In this document: positions 20,054-29,355 of the stretch, one piece after another
Numbering within the stretch: the first letter of the stretch is position 1
Layout of the letters: each line of letters opens with the position of its first letter
Source: Streptomyces sp. ITFR-16
Lineage (GTDB): Bacteria; Actinomycetota; Actinomycetes; Streptomycetales; Streptomycetaceae
Direction of reading: 5' to 3'
DNA: 64,000 nucleotides
NCBI RefSeq assembly: GCF_031844705.1
Contig: NZ_CP134609.1
Location: 2,294,001-2,358,000, forward strand
Notes under the pieces: model-generated
Databases searched by the model: none
Seen by the model: only the letters and a program-made list of their open reading frames with translations
What the model was told of the DNA's origin: nothing
Position numbers and translations under genes: made by a program

Positions 20054-21030
20054 CTACGCCTCCCTTCGGGTTCGGGGGTCGAGGAGCATGTAGAGCACGT
20101 CGGCGAGGAGGTTCGCCGCGAGGACGGAGAGCGTGATGATCAGGAAGACGCCCTGCATGAGGGGGTAGTCCTTGGCTCCCACGCCCTGGAAGAGCTGGTA
20201 GCCGATGCCCGGGTAGGAGAAGACCATCTCCACCAGGAGCGTGCCGCCGACGATGAAGCCGAGCGAGAGGGCGAAGCCGGAGATGTTGGGGAGGATCGCG
20301 TTGCGGGCCGCGTAGCCGAACATCACCCGGCGCTCGGAGAGCCCCTTGGCCTGGGCGACCATGACGTAGTCCTCGGAGGAGACCGTCACCATCATGTTGC
20401 GCATGCCGAGGATCCAGCCGGCCACCGCGCTGAGGACGATCGTGAAGCCGGGCAGCACCCCGTGGTACAGCGCGCTGGAGATGAACGGCCAGTCGAAGGC
20501 GGGCACCAGCGAGTTGTCGTAGCCGCCGTCGGCCGGGAAGAGCGGCCACTTCACGGCGAACAGCGAGATCGCGATGAGCCCGAGCCAGAAGTACGGGATG
20601 GCGGAGATGAACGTGGTGACGGGCAGCAGGCTGTCCATCCAGGAGCCGCGCCGCCAGCCGGTGAAGACCCCGATGCCGGTGCCGAGCACGAAGCTGATCA
20701 GCGTGGTGATACCGACGAGCGCGAGCGTCCACGGCAGCGACTGGGCGATCACCTCGCTCACCGGGGTGGGGAAGAAGGTGAAGGACAGCCCGAGGTCGCC
20801 GTGGAAGAGGTGCGACCAGTAGTCGGTGTACTGCTGCCAGAGCGACTGCTTCTTGTCGAGGCCGAACAGGGCCTTGAGCGAGGCGATGGCGTTGGTGTCC
20901 AGCTGGCCCTGGAAGCGGGCGATGAGCGACTGGACGGGGTCGCCCGGCATCATGCGCGGGATGAGGAAGTTGATGGTGATGGCGGCCCAGGCCGTGACCA
21001 GGTAGAAGGCGAGCCGTTGGAGCAGAAACT

Positions 21031-21034
<4 letters not shown>
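20054..21034 (-). CDS. ABC transporter permease, OppB/DppB type
   Basis: The protein is 326 residues. I start it at GTG 21034 because GGAGG lies 7 bases upstream and the first span begins at once ([14 protein letters not shown]); it overlaps the stop of the upstream ATPase as GTGA. Six spans are expected. The EAA-like loop is [26 protein letters not shown] near residues 215-240. The typical periplasmic domain between spans 1 and 2 is present ([13 protein letters not shown]). It pairs with the OppC-type subunit downstream. Confidence 0.92.
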
Positions 21035-22092
<1,058 letters not shown>

Positions 22093-22116
22093 GGCCGGTA
22101 CCTGGATCCCTGCGTC

Positions 22117-23790
22117 CTACTTGGCGGGCTTGAGCTTCAGCACGATCGCCAGCGACGAGCGCTGGGTGTGCTGCGGGTCGGCGTACGGGTCGGCCTCGGT
22201 GGGCCAGCCCACCCAGTTCTTCGTGGAGTACTCCGCCCCGACGGGCGCGGCCGCGGTCGGGATCATCGGCGCCTGCTCGACCATGATCTTCTGCAGGGTG
22301 TTCATCGCCTGGGTGCGCGCGGTGTCCGTGGTGGACTGGGCGAAGTCCTTCAGCGCCTCGGTGGCCTCGGTGCTCTTGAAGCGGCCGAAGTTGCCGGACT
22401 GGGAGGGCTTGCCGATGGGCTGGAGCAGCGCGCCGTCCATGATGTTCTGGTACATGTCGTACGGGGTGGCGCCGCTGTTGGTCCAGTGCAGGGTGGCGTC
22501 GAAGTTGCCGTTGGCGACGTCCGCGCCCCAGGCGTCGGCGGTCTGCGTCTTGACCTTGGCGTCGATGCCGATCTTCTTGATGTTGTCCTTGATGATCGAC
22601 AGGCCGGTGATGTAGTCGTTCCAGCCGGCCGGGTCGGTGAAGGTGAGCTTCACCGGCTTGCCGCTCGGGTCCTTGAGGACGCCGCCGCTGAGCGTGAAGC
22701 CGGCCTCGTCCAGCACCTTCTTGGCGCCCTCGACGTCGGGCTTGGTGGTGGCGTTCTTGTAGTCGGGGGAGATGAAGGACTCACCGGCCGGCAGCGGGAT
22801 GCCGGTGGGGTTGGTGATCTCCGGGTAGAGCGTCGCCTCGGCCTGCGTGTAGATCGCGTTGCGGTCGACGACCATCGCCATGGCCTTGCGCAGCGCCGGG
22901 TTGTCGAACGGCTTGCGGGTGGTGTTGAACCACAGGCCGTGGATGCCGAGGCCGGAGGGGAACCACAGCTTGTGGTTCTTCGGGTCCTTGGCGATGAACA
23001 GCTTCTTGTAGTCCGGCATGAAGACGAACGACCACTCGAGCTTGCCGCTGGCCAGCGCGGTGGTGGCGGCGTTGTTGTCGTTGTACGTGCTGTAGCGCAG
23101 CTCCTTGACCTTCGTCGACCCCTTCCAGTAGGTCGGCGTGGCGGTCAGCGTGGTGGTCTGCGGGGTGAAGGTCTTCAGCTTGTACGGACCCGAGCCGACG
23201 GGCGTCCGGTTGGGCCAGGTCTCCGGGTTCTTGACCTTCTCCCAGATGTGCTTGGGCACGATGTACTGCTGGATGATCTTGTTCTGGTTGACGTACTGCG
23301 AGTCGTCGAAGGTCAGGACGACCTGCTTGCCCTTGACCTCGACACCGCCCCACGCGATGCCGTCGGCGTTGAGCGCCGGGTGCTTCTTCAGCAGGTTGAA
23401 GGTGAACGCCACGTCCTCGGCGGTCAGGGGCTTGCCGTCGGCCCACTCGGCCCTGGGGTCGAGGGTGAAGGTGACCTTGGTGAAGTTGAGGTCCCACTTC
23501 CAGTCGGTCGCCAGCCACGGGTCGGCCTTCTCGGCGGGCTTGATCTGCCTCACCATCGCCAGCGGCTCGTAGATCATCCAGCGGTAGCCGAGGGTGGCGC
23601 CCGCCGAGGTGTTCAGGAACGGGTTGCTGTTGTTGGTCTGCGGTCCATCCGGCTTGCCGATGTTCAGGATGCCGGTGGCGCTGCCGCCGCTCTTGTTGTG
23701 GTTCGAGTTGGCGGACGAACAGCCGGCGGCGAGGGCGACCACCGCGGTGGCGAGCGCGGCCGCTCTGAGCGTGTGACGGCGTGCGGACAT
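22117..23790 (-). CDS. Family-5 solute-binding lipoprotein, probably for beta-gluco-oligosaccharides
   Basis: The protein is 557 residues with a lipobox LAAGC near residue 24. The SBP_bac_5 fold is shown by [12 protein letters not shown] near the start, [20 protein letters not shown] in the middle, and the two-lobed length of about 530 residues. Family-5 proteins bind peptides, nickel, or, in several bacteria and archaea, cellobiose and laminari-oligosaccharides. Its place between a LacI regulator and GH1/GH16/GH3 genes points to the sugar group. The GC-rich 125-base gap from the LacI gene has no clear terminator. Confidence 0.88.
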   Translation of the reverse strand: MSARRHTLRAAALATAVVALAAGCSSANSNHNKSGGSATGILNIGKPDGPQTNNSNPFLNTSAGATLGYRWMIYEPLAMVRQIKPAEKADPWLATDWKWDLNFTKVTFTLDPRAEWADGKPLTAEDVAFTFNLLKKHPALNADGIAWGGVEVKGKQVVLTFDDSQYVNQNKIIQQYIVPKHIWEKVKNPETWPNRTPVGSGPYKLKTFTPQTTTLTATPTYWKGSTKVKELRYSTYNDNNAATTALASGKLEWSFVFMPDYKKLFIAKDPKNHKLWFPSGLGIHGLWFNTTRKPFDNPALRKAMAMVVDRNAIYTQAEATLYPEITNPTGIPLPAGESFISPDYKNATTKPDVEGAKKVLDEAGFTLSGGVLKDPSGKPVKLTFTDPAGWNDYITGLSIIKDNIKKIGIDAKVKTQTADAWGADVANGNFDATLHWTNSGATPYDMYQNIMDGALLQPIGKPSQSGNFGRFKSTEATEALKDFAQSTTDTARTQAMNTLQKIMVEQAPMIPTAAAPVGAEYSTKNWVGWPTEADPYADPQHTQRSSLAIVLKLKPAK

Positions 23791-23915
23791 AACGACTCCA
23801 GGAGGGACTGGCGGGTCTGGGAGATCCGGAAACGGGCAGCGCTCGGCGCGCCGGGTACGGGCGGTGCGGGTGCGGTACGGGCGTTACGGGTGCGGTGCGG
23901 GCGTGGCCCGCGCCG

Positions 23916-24890
23916 CTAGGGCGCCGAGTGGCGCACGACCAGTTCGGTGGGCAGCACGACCGGTGCGTCGGGTACCGGCGTGCCCCCCAGGTGGGAGAGC
24001 AGCATCCGTGCGGCCGTCTCACCCATCTGCCGGGTGGGCTGGCGCACGGTGGTCAGCGGGGGTTCGGTGTGCTCGGACATCGGGATGTCGTCGAAGCCGA
24101 CCACCGCGATATCGCCGGGCACCGTCCGTCCCGCGGCGCGCAGCGCCCGCAGCACGCCGGCCGCGGTGATGTCGTTGTGCGCGAAGACCGAGTCGAACTC
24201 GACGCCGGTGGCGAGGAGTTGCTCCACGGCCAGCCGGCCGCAGCTCTCGGTGAAGTCTCCGCGCACGACGAGGTCGGTGGGCAGGATCGAGACGAATCCC
24301 GCCAGCCGGTCGCGTACGCAGCCGAAGTCCTGGGGTCCGGTGATGACCAGGGGCCTGGTGCGTCCGCCGGCCCGCAGATGACGGGCGGCCGACGCGCCTC
24401 CTTCGTGGTTGGTGGTCACGACGGAGGGGAATTCGGGGTGATGGCCGCGATCGTCGATCAGCACGATCGGCAGGCCGTCGCGGTGCAGTGCGGTGAGGTG
24501 GTCGAGGGTGTTCTCGGGTTCGACCACGACCAGTCCGTCGAAGGCGCGCGCCGACACCTGGCTGGTGAAGCGCTCCACGGACTCGGCCCCGCGGTTGCAG
24601 GTGAACAGCAGCAGCCCGTAGTCGGCGGCCTCGACGGTGTCGACGACGCCCTGAAGCACCTCGCCCATCCACGGCCAGGTCAGCGAGGGCACCAGCATGC
24701 CGACCGTGCGGCTGCTGCCGCGGGCCAGTCCTACGGCGCCCGAGCTGGGCACATAGCCGAGCTGTGCGATCACTTCACGAACACGGGCCGCCGTGGAACC
24801 GTCCACTTCGCCCTTGGTGTTGATGACCCGTGACACGGTCGTCTTGCTGACGCCGGCCTCACGGGCGACATCAGCGATGGTGACTCGCAT
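23916..24890 (-). CDS. LacI-family regulator of the beta-glucan locus
   Basis: The protein is 324 residues from ATG 24890, behind GGAGG. The helix-turn-helix with hinge spans 1-55 (TIADVAREAGVSKTTVSRVIN). The sugar-binding core covers 60-320, with the family blocks DGLVVVEPEN, PIVLIDDRG, AHNDITAAGVLRAL and VVGFDDIPMSEHTEPPLTTVRQP. It heads an uninterrupted run of transporter and hydrolase genes and should repress them until a beta-gluco-oligosaccharide binds. The 12-bp repeat array between its promoter and its start is the likely operator, so it probably controls itself. Confidence 0.92.
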   Translation of the reverse strand: MRVTIADVAREAGVSKTTVSRVINTKGEVDGSTAARVREVIAQLGYVPSSGAVGLARGSSRTVGMLVPSLTWPWMGEVLQGVVDTVEAADYGLLLFTCNRGAESVERFTSQVSARAFDGLVVVEPENTLDHLTALHRDGLPIVLIDDRGHHPEFPSVVTTNHEGGASAARHLRAGGRTRPLVITGPQDFGCVRDRLAGFVSILPTDLVVRGDFTESCGRLAVEQLLATGVEFDSVFAHNDITAAGVLRALRAAGRTVPGDIAVVGFDDIPMSEHTEPPLTTVRQPTRQMGETAARMLLSHLGGTPVPDAPVVLPTELVVRHSAP

Positions 24891-24920
24891 CGGGGGCCTC
24901 CAGGACACACCGGGACAGAG

Positions 24921-24980
24921 GGAACGACCGGTGACGGAACCGGTACCGCAACCGGTTCCGGAACCGGTACCGGCGTTGGT
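24921..24980 (-). repeat. Array of 12-bp repeats with ACCGGT cores (probable LacI operator cluster)
   Basis: ACCGGT occurs at 24927, 24939, 24951 and 24963, exactly 12 bases apart. The units ggaacgACCGGT, gacggaACCGGT, accgcaACCGGT and tccggaACCGGT are followed by a weak fifth unit ending GGT at 24980. ACCGGT is itself a palindrome with the central CG favoured by LacI proteins; the third unit extends to AACCGGTT. The array lies in the leader between the promoter and the lacI start. Confidence 0.7.
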
Positions 24981-24986
24981 GGCGTG

Positions 24987-25015
24987 AGTTAACCCCGCTG
25001 GAACATCGTCGTCAA
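24987..25015 (-). promoter_or_regulatory. Sigma-70-type promoter of the lacI-ABC-glucanase operon
   Basis: On the minus strand TTGACG (25015-25010) and TTAACT (24992-24987) are separated by exactly 17 bases, close to the HrdB consensus. Transcription would begin near 24980, at the edge of the 12-bp repeat array, leaving a leader of about 90 bases. Confidence 0.6.
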
Positions 25016-25285
25016 TACTTCACGTCGAGATTGGTCCGTACCCATCTCCGGACGGGCAGGGAAGGCGCTTTCGTTCAAGTCCTGAACGCACTCTGGCCGA
25101 AGGTGCCGATACGCGCGGTCCGCCCGCGCGCAGGGCGGCGGGCTCTCGGCCGTACACAATCCGAAGGGTCCGGCCGGGGCGTCGTTCCGTTCGCCGGCTT
25201 CCCGGTCGCACATGATCCATGGGGCGGCCGTACGGGCCGCAGCGGCTCCGCGGCGGGGGCAGGGGCATCGCTTTCACAGGCGTCG

Positions 25286-25378
25286 GGCCACTGCCCGGAT
25301 GTCACAGGCTCGACGGCACACAAGGCCGGAGCGCGGGTCCTGCTGTACAACTGCAACGGCCCGGCGGCGGACCGGAAA
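25286..25378 (+). pseudogene. Fragment of a ricin-type beta-trefoil lectin repeat
   Basis: The + strand here reads a 31-residue stretch with the order Cys-x-Asp-Val-x-Gly-Ser-x-Ala, then RVLLYNCNGPAA, which matches one repeat of a ricin B lectin (CBM13) domain. The final QxW is lost and no start or flanking repeats remain. The 25016-25429 gap (part of the 539 gene-free bases between lacI and cimA) shows no other coding signal. It looks like a worn remnant of a sugar-binding enzyme gene. Confidence 0.45.
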
Positions 25379-25391
25379 GGGTCCGCTGCCG
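25362..25391 (-). terminator. Hairpin after cimA
   Basis: Arms of 12 bases (25362-25373 and 25380-25391, one G-U type mismatch) surround a 6-base loop, 38 bases past the cimA stop. Confidence 0.5.
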
Positions 25392-25429
25392 GGGCGCGCG
25401 CCGTGCTGCCCGGTGGGCTCTGCCGCCGG

Positions 25430-27037
25430 TTACTCGGTCGGCTCGATGCCCGCCCGCAGCAGACCGAAGGTGTACGCGTCCTCCAGGGCCTGCCAGGACG
25501 CGGCGATGATGTTCTCGCCGACGCCGACGGTCGACCAGTCCGCGGCGCCGTCACCGGTGGTGATCAGCACGCGGGTGGTGGAGTCGGTGCCCGTACGGCC
25601 CTCCAGGATGCGGACCTTGTAGTCCACCAGCTCCAGCTTGGCGAGCTGCGGGTAGATCCGCTCCAGGGCGACGCGCAGCGCCCGGTCCAGGGCGTTGACG
25701 GGGCCGTTGCCCTCGGCGGTGGCGACGATGCGCTCGCCCTTGGCCCAGAGCTTCACGGTCGCCTCGTTGGCGTGCGTGCCGTCGGGGCGGTCCTCGACGA
25801 TGGCGCGCCAGGACTCGGTACGGAAGTAGCGGCGCACCCGGCCCTCGGCCTCGGCGCGCAGCAGGAGTTCGAAGGAGGCGTCGGCCGCCTCGTAGGTGTA
25901 GCCCTTGAGTTCGCGCTCCTTGACCCGCTCGACAACCCGGCCGACCAGCTCGCGGTCGCCCCCGAGGTCGATGCCGAGCTCCTCGCTCTTGAGCTCGATG
26001 GAGGCGCGGCCTGCCATGTCGGAGACCAGCATCCGCATGCTGTTGCCGACCAGCGCGGGGTCGATGTGCTGGTAGAGGTCCGGGTCGACCTTGATCGCGG
26101 AGGCGTGCAGCCCGGCCTTGTGCGCGAAGGCGGAGACGCCCACATAGGGCTGGTGGGTGGAGGGGGTGAGGTTGACGACCTCGGCGATGGCGTGCGAGAC
26201 GCGGGTCATGTCGGCGAGGGCGCCCTCGGGCAGGACGGTCTTGCCGTACTTGAGCTCCAGCGCGGCGACGACGGGGAAGAGGTTGGCGTTGCCGACCCGC
26301 TCGCCGTAGCCGTTGGCGGTGCACTGGACATGGGTGGCGCCCGCGTCGACGGCGGCCAGTGTGTTGGCGACGGCGCAGCCGGTGTCGTCCTGGGCGTGGA
26401 TGCCGAGCCGGGCGCCGGTGTCGGCGAGGACGGTGGAGACGACCGCCTGGACCTGGGCGGGGAGCATCCCGCCGTTGGTGTCGCAGAGGATGACGACATC
26501 GGCGCCGGCCTCGGAGGCGGCCCGTACGACGGACTTGGCGTACTCGGCGTTGGCCCGGTAGCCGTCGAAGAAGTGCTCGCAGTCGACGAAGACCCGGCGG
26601 CCCTGCTCGCGCAGGTAGGAGACGGTGTCGCGGACCATCTCCAGGTTCTCCTCCAGGGTGGTGCGCAGGGCCAGCTCCACATGGCGGTCGTGGGACTTGG
26701 CGACCAGCGTGATCACCGGGGCTCCCGACTCCAGCAGCGCCTTGACCTGCGGGTCCTGGTCCGCCCTGCCGCCCGCCCTGCGGGTGGCACCGAAGGCGAC
26801 CAGCTCGGCGTTGCGGAACTCGATCTCCTGCCGGGCGCGCGCGAAGAACTCGGTGTCGCGGGGGTTGGCGCCCGGCCAGCCGCCCTCGATGAAGCCGACG
26901 CCGAAGTGGTCCAGGTGCCGGGCGATGGTCAGCTTGTCGGCGACCGTCAGGTTGATGCCTTCACGCTGTGCACCGTCGCGCAGCGTGGTGTCGAAGACAT
27001 GGAAGCTGTCGTCGGTGGGCTTGGCCTTGGTGGTCAT
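25430..27037 (-). CDS. cimA: (R)-citramalate synthase
   Basis: The protein is 535 residues from ATG 27037. The DRE-TIM barrel opens with VFDTTLRDGAQREG near 14-27, the catalytic start of the HMGL/IPMS family. HAQDDTGCAVAN and HVQCTANGYGERVGNANL carry metal ligands. The C-terminal third is the LeuA-like dimerisation/allosteric domain, where isoleucine acts as inhibitor in citramalate synthases. The enzyme condenses pyruvate and acetyl-CoA to citramalate, giving 2-oxobutyrate for isoleucine without threonine. The AFAHKAG block and the overall length fit citramalate synthase better than isopropylmalate synthase. It is preceded by an Ile-Ile leader peptide and a terminator hairpin. Confidence 0.88.
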   Translation of the reverse strand: MTTKAKPTDDSFHVFDTTLRDGAQREGINLTVADKLTIARHLDHFGVGFIEGGWPGANPRDTEFFARARQEIEFRNAELVAFGATRRAGGRADQDPQVKALLESGAPVITLVAKSHDRHVELALRTTLEENLEMVRDTVSYLREQGRRVFVDCEHFFDGYRANAEYAKSVVRAASEAGADVVILCDTNGGMLPAQVQAVVSTVLADTGARLGIHAQDDTGCAVANTLAAVDAGATHVQCTANGYGERVGNANLFPVVAALELKYGKTVLPEGALADMTRVSHAIAEVVNLTPSTHQPYVGVSAFAHKAGLHASAIKVDPDLYQHIDPALVGNSMRMLVSDMAGRASIELKSEELGIDLGGDRELVGRVVERVKERELKGYTYEAADASFELLLRAEAEGRVRRYFRTESWRAIVEDRPDGTHANEATVKLWAKGERIVATAEGNGPVNALDRALRVALERIYPQLAKLELVDYKVRILEGRTGTDSTTRVLITTGDGAADWSTVGVGENIIAASWQALEDAYTFGLLRAGIEPTE

Positions 27038-27134
27038 GCTGGTCTGACTCCTGTCGGATGAGTGGATCCGGACGGTCTGGCTCCACTTGCCCCCATCATC
27101 CCGCGCGCCTCGTCCCGGCCGTGGTGAGGGCCGG

Positions 27135-27166
27135 AAAACAAAAAACCCCTCGCGGGTGCGAGAGGT
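27135..27166 (-). promoter_or_regulatory. Attenuator hairpin in the cimA leader
   Basis: On the minus strand ACCTCTCGC and GCGAGGGGT pair (27166-27158 with 27153-27145, one G-U) around a 4-base loop, followed at once by TTTTTTGTTTT. This is an intrinsic terminator placed 98 bases before the cimA start and 55 bases after an Ile-rich mini-gene, so it most likely works as an attenuator. Confidence 0.75.
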
Positions 27167-27220
27167 CTGCGCGCGGGTCTGGGGCACGGTGGCCGTGCCG
27201 TACGTGGTGGTACGGGACGG

Positions 27221-27256
27221 TCACTGCGGACCGGCGCGCCTGTTGCCAATAATCAT
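27221..27256 (-). CDS. cimA leader peptide (MIIGNRRAGPQ)
   Basis: An 11-codon frame starts at ATG 27256 and stops at 27221. Codons 2 and 3 are both ATT, an isoleucine codon that is rare in GC-rich Streptomyces. Citramalate synthase opens the isoleucine branch, and a T-tailed hairpin follows 55 bases later, so the layout is that of attenuation by isoleucyl-tRNA supply. No ribosome site is visible; the transcript may start at or near the ATG. Translation is inferred, not proven. Confidence 0.6.
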   Translation of the reverse strand: MIIGNRRAGPQ

Positions 27257-27268
27257 GACGAACGAGGA

Positions 27269-27302
27269 CACGGAGGCAGTCTGGCACAGGACCGCCTCCG
27301 TG
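27269..27302 (-). terminator. Hairpin after the MFS gene
   Basis: Perfect 9-base arms at 27269-27277 and 27294-27302 with a 16-base loop start 12 bases past the MHS-type transporter stop. They also lie just upstream of the cimA leader peptide, so this site may overlap the cimA promoter. Confidence 0.55.
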
Positions 27303-27314
27303 CCGTGTGCCGTC

Positions 27315-28646
27315 TCAGGATGCGGTCGTGACCCCGGTAGCCCCGGCCGGCCGCGCGGGCTCCTCACCGCTGAGCGCCGCGACCCGGTTGAGGTCGATGT
27401 CGCGGGTCTCGCGCATGGTCAGGTAGACGACCAGCGAGACGGCCGCGCACCCGGCCACGTACCAGTAGAAGCCGGACTCGGCCCCGGCGTTCTTGAACCA
27501 GAGCGCCACGTACTCGGCGGTGCCGCCGAACAGGGCGTTGGCGACGGCGTACGAGAGCCCGACGCCCAGGGCACGGATGCCGGTCGGGAAGAGCTCGGCC
27601 TTCACACAGGCGTTGATCGACGTGTAGCCGGTGACCACCAGCAGGGCGAGGAGCGCGAGGCCCAGGGCCGGCCAGAAGGTGTCGGCGTGCCGGAGCATGG
27701 TCATGATCGGCACGGTCAGGAAGGTCGAGCCGAGCGCGAAGGTGATCAGCAGCGGGCGCCGCCCGATCCGGTCGGAGACCATCCCGGCCAGCGGCTGGAT
27801 GCACATGAAGACGAACAGCGCGCAGAAGCTGACCAGCGAGGCGGTGGACTTGTCCATGCCGGCGCTCTTGGAGAGGAACTTCGTGAGGTACGTCGTGTAC
27901 GTGTAGTAGGCGACGGTCCCGCCCATGGTCAGCGCCATCACGAGGAAGGCCTCGCGGCGGTGGAGCCAGAGCACCTTCAGCGTGCCCCGGTCCTGCTGCT
28001 CGGCGGCGCCGGACTCCGCGTACACCTCGGTCTCCAGCATGGAGCGCCGCAGGTAGAACACGATGGCGGCCCCGAGCGCGCCGACGACGAACGGGATGCG
28101 CCAGCCCCAGCTGTGCAGCGCATCCTCCGACATGTTGCGCTGGAGGACGATCTGCAGGCCGAGGCCGACGAGCTGTCCTGCGGTCATCGAGACGTACTGG
28201 AAGCTGGAGGCGAAGCCGCGCTTCTCGGGGGCGGAGGCCTCGGTGAGGTAGGTGGCGCTGGCCGCGTACTCGCCGCCGACGGAGAGCCCCTGGAGCAGCC
28301 GGGCCACCATCAGCACGGCGACGCCCCCGTAGCCGGCGACGGCGTAGGTCGGCGCGATCGCGATGAGGATCGCGGAGGCCGACATGAGGGTCACGGTCAG
28401 GGTCAGCGCCGCCTTGCGGCCCCTGCGGTCACCGATCCGGCCGAGCAGCCAGCCGCCGACCGGGCGCATGAAGAACCCGACGGCGAAGATGCCCATCGTG
28501 TTCATGAGGTTGGCGGTCTCGTTGCCCTCGGGGAAGAACGAGTCCGCGAAGTAGACCGCGAAGGTCGCGTACACGAACCAGTCGAACCACTCGACCATGT
28601 TGCCGGCCGAGCCGACCCAGATTTTCTTCCACTGCTCTCGTCCCAT
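27315..28646 (-). CDS. MFS transporter, metabolite:H+ symporter (MHS) family
   Basis: The protein is 443 residues with 12 membrane spans. The N-terminal GSAGNMVEWFDWFVYA is diagnostic for the MHS family (ShiA, KgtP, ProP relatives). MFS loop motifs GRIGDRRGRKAAL and MVSDRIGRRPLL follow spans 2 and 8. MHS proteins take up organic acids, betaines or related small solutes with protons. It is the last gene of the ureAB-ureC-aguA-tetR run, so its cargo may be a nitrogen compound handled there; the sequence does not specify it. Confidence 0.9.
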   Translation of the reverse strand: MGREQWKKIWVGSAGNMVEWFDWFVYATFAVYFADSFFPEGNETANLMNTMGIFAVGFFMRPVGGWLLGRIGDRRGRKAALTLTVTLMSASAILIAIAPTYAVAGYGGVAVLMVARLLQGLSVGGEYAASATYLTEASAPEKRGFASSFQYVSMTAGQLVGLGLQIVLQRNMSEDALHSWGWRIPFVVGALGAAIVFYLRRSMLETEVYAESGAAEQQDRGTLKVLWLHRREAFLVMALTMGGTVAYYTYTTYLTKFLSKSAGMDKSTASLVSFCALFVFMCIQPLAGMVSDRIGRRPLLITFALGSTFLTVPIMTMLRHADTFWPALGLALLALLVVTGYTSINACVKAELFPTGIRALGVGLSYAVANALFGGTAEYVALWFKNAGAESGFYWYVAGCAAVSLVVYLTMRETRDIDLNRVAALSGEEPARPAGATGVTTAS

Positions 28647-28743
28647 GGTCGGCCACCGTGCCGCACCGGCGGGCCGCCCAACAAGGGTGCAGGGCGCAAC
28701 GATCGCGCGTACTTACGTGCGTTGTGTTCACGGACCGGTGAGG

Positions 28744-29352
28744 TCAGCCGGGGACGGTCAGCGAGGTGTCGAGGAACTCCCCCACCAGGTCCAGGACTTG
28801 GTCCCGGCCGGTGCCGGGCAGGCCCACCGCGACATGGACGCTGAAGCCGTCGAGCAGGGCGCGCAGCCGGGCGGCGAACCGCTCGGCGTCGACCGCGCGC
28901 AGCTCCCCGCGCGAGCCGCCCTCGGCGAGCAGTGCCACCAGGTCGCGGTGCCAGGCGCCCTCGATGGCGGCCTGCCTGGCGCGGGCGTCGTCGTCGGCGT
29001 CGCGCGAGCGGTTCCAGACCTCCAGCCACAGCGTCCAGTGCGGATCGCCGGGTCCGTCGGGGAGGTAGAGGCCGATGTACGCGTCGAGCCGCTCACGGAC
29101 CGGGACCGGCAGGGCGAGCAGCCGCCGGCGCTCGGCCCCGAGCCGGTTCTCGCTCCACTCCAGGGTCTGGAGCAGGAGTTCGTCCTTGGTGCGGAAGTAG
29201 TAGAGGAGGTGTCCGCTGCTCATGCCGACCTCGCGGCCGAGCGCGGCCATGGTGAGGCCGTCGAGGCCGCGGGCGGCGACGGTCGCCATGACGGCGGCGA
29301 GCACGTCCTCACGGGGCGGGGCGGCGGTGCGGCGGCGGGGCGCGGGGGGCAC
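28744..29352 (-). CDS. TetR-family regulator of the urease/agmatine operon
   Basis: The protein is 202 residues starting at GTG 29352, 3 bases after the agmatine deiminase stop. The TetR helix-turn-helix is at about 18-60 (GLDGLTMAALGREVGMSSGHLLYYFRTKDELL). The C-terminal ligand domain resembles BetI/RutR-like proteins. Being inside the operon it probably regulates, a palindrome upstream of ureAB (TTAGAG-N5-CTCTAA) is its likely target. The ligand is unknown, with agmatine or a breakdown product as candidates. Confidence 0.88.
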   Translation of the reverse strand: MPPAPRRRTAAPPREDVLAAVMATVAARGLDGLTMAALGREVGMSSGHLLYYFRTKDELLLQTLEWSENRLGAERRRLLALPVPVRERLDAYIGLYLPDGPGDPHWTLWLEVWNRSRDADDDARARQAAIEGAWHRDLVALLAEGGSRGELRAVDAERFAARLRALLDGFSVHVAVGLPGTGRDQVLDLVGEFLDTSLTVPG

Positions 29353-29355
29353 GGT

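Noticed and set aside
25430..27037. 2-isopropylmalate synthase (leuA) as the identity of cimA
   Set aside because: Length, the VFDTTLRDGAQREG start and the isoleucine-type leader fit citramalate synthase better.
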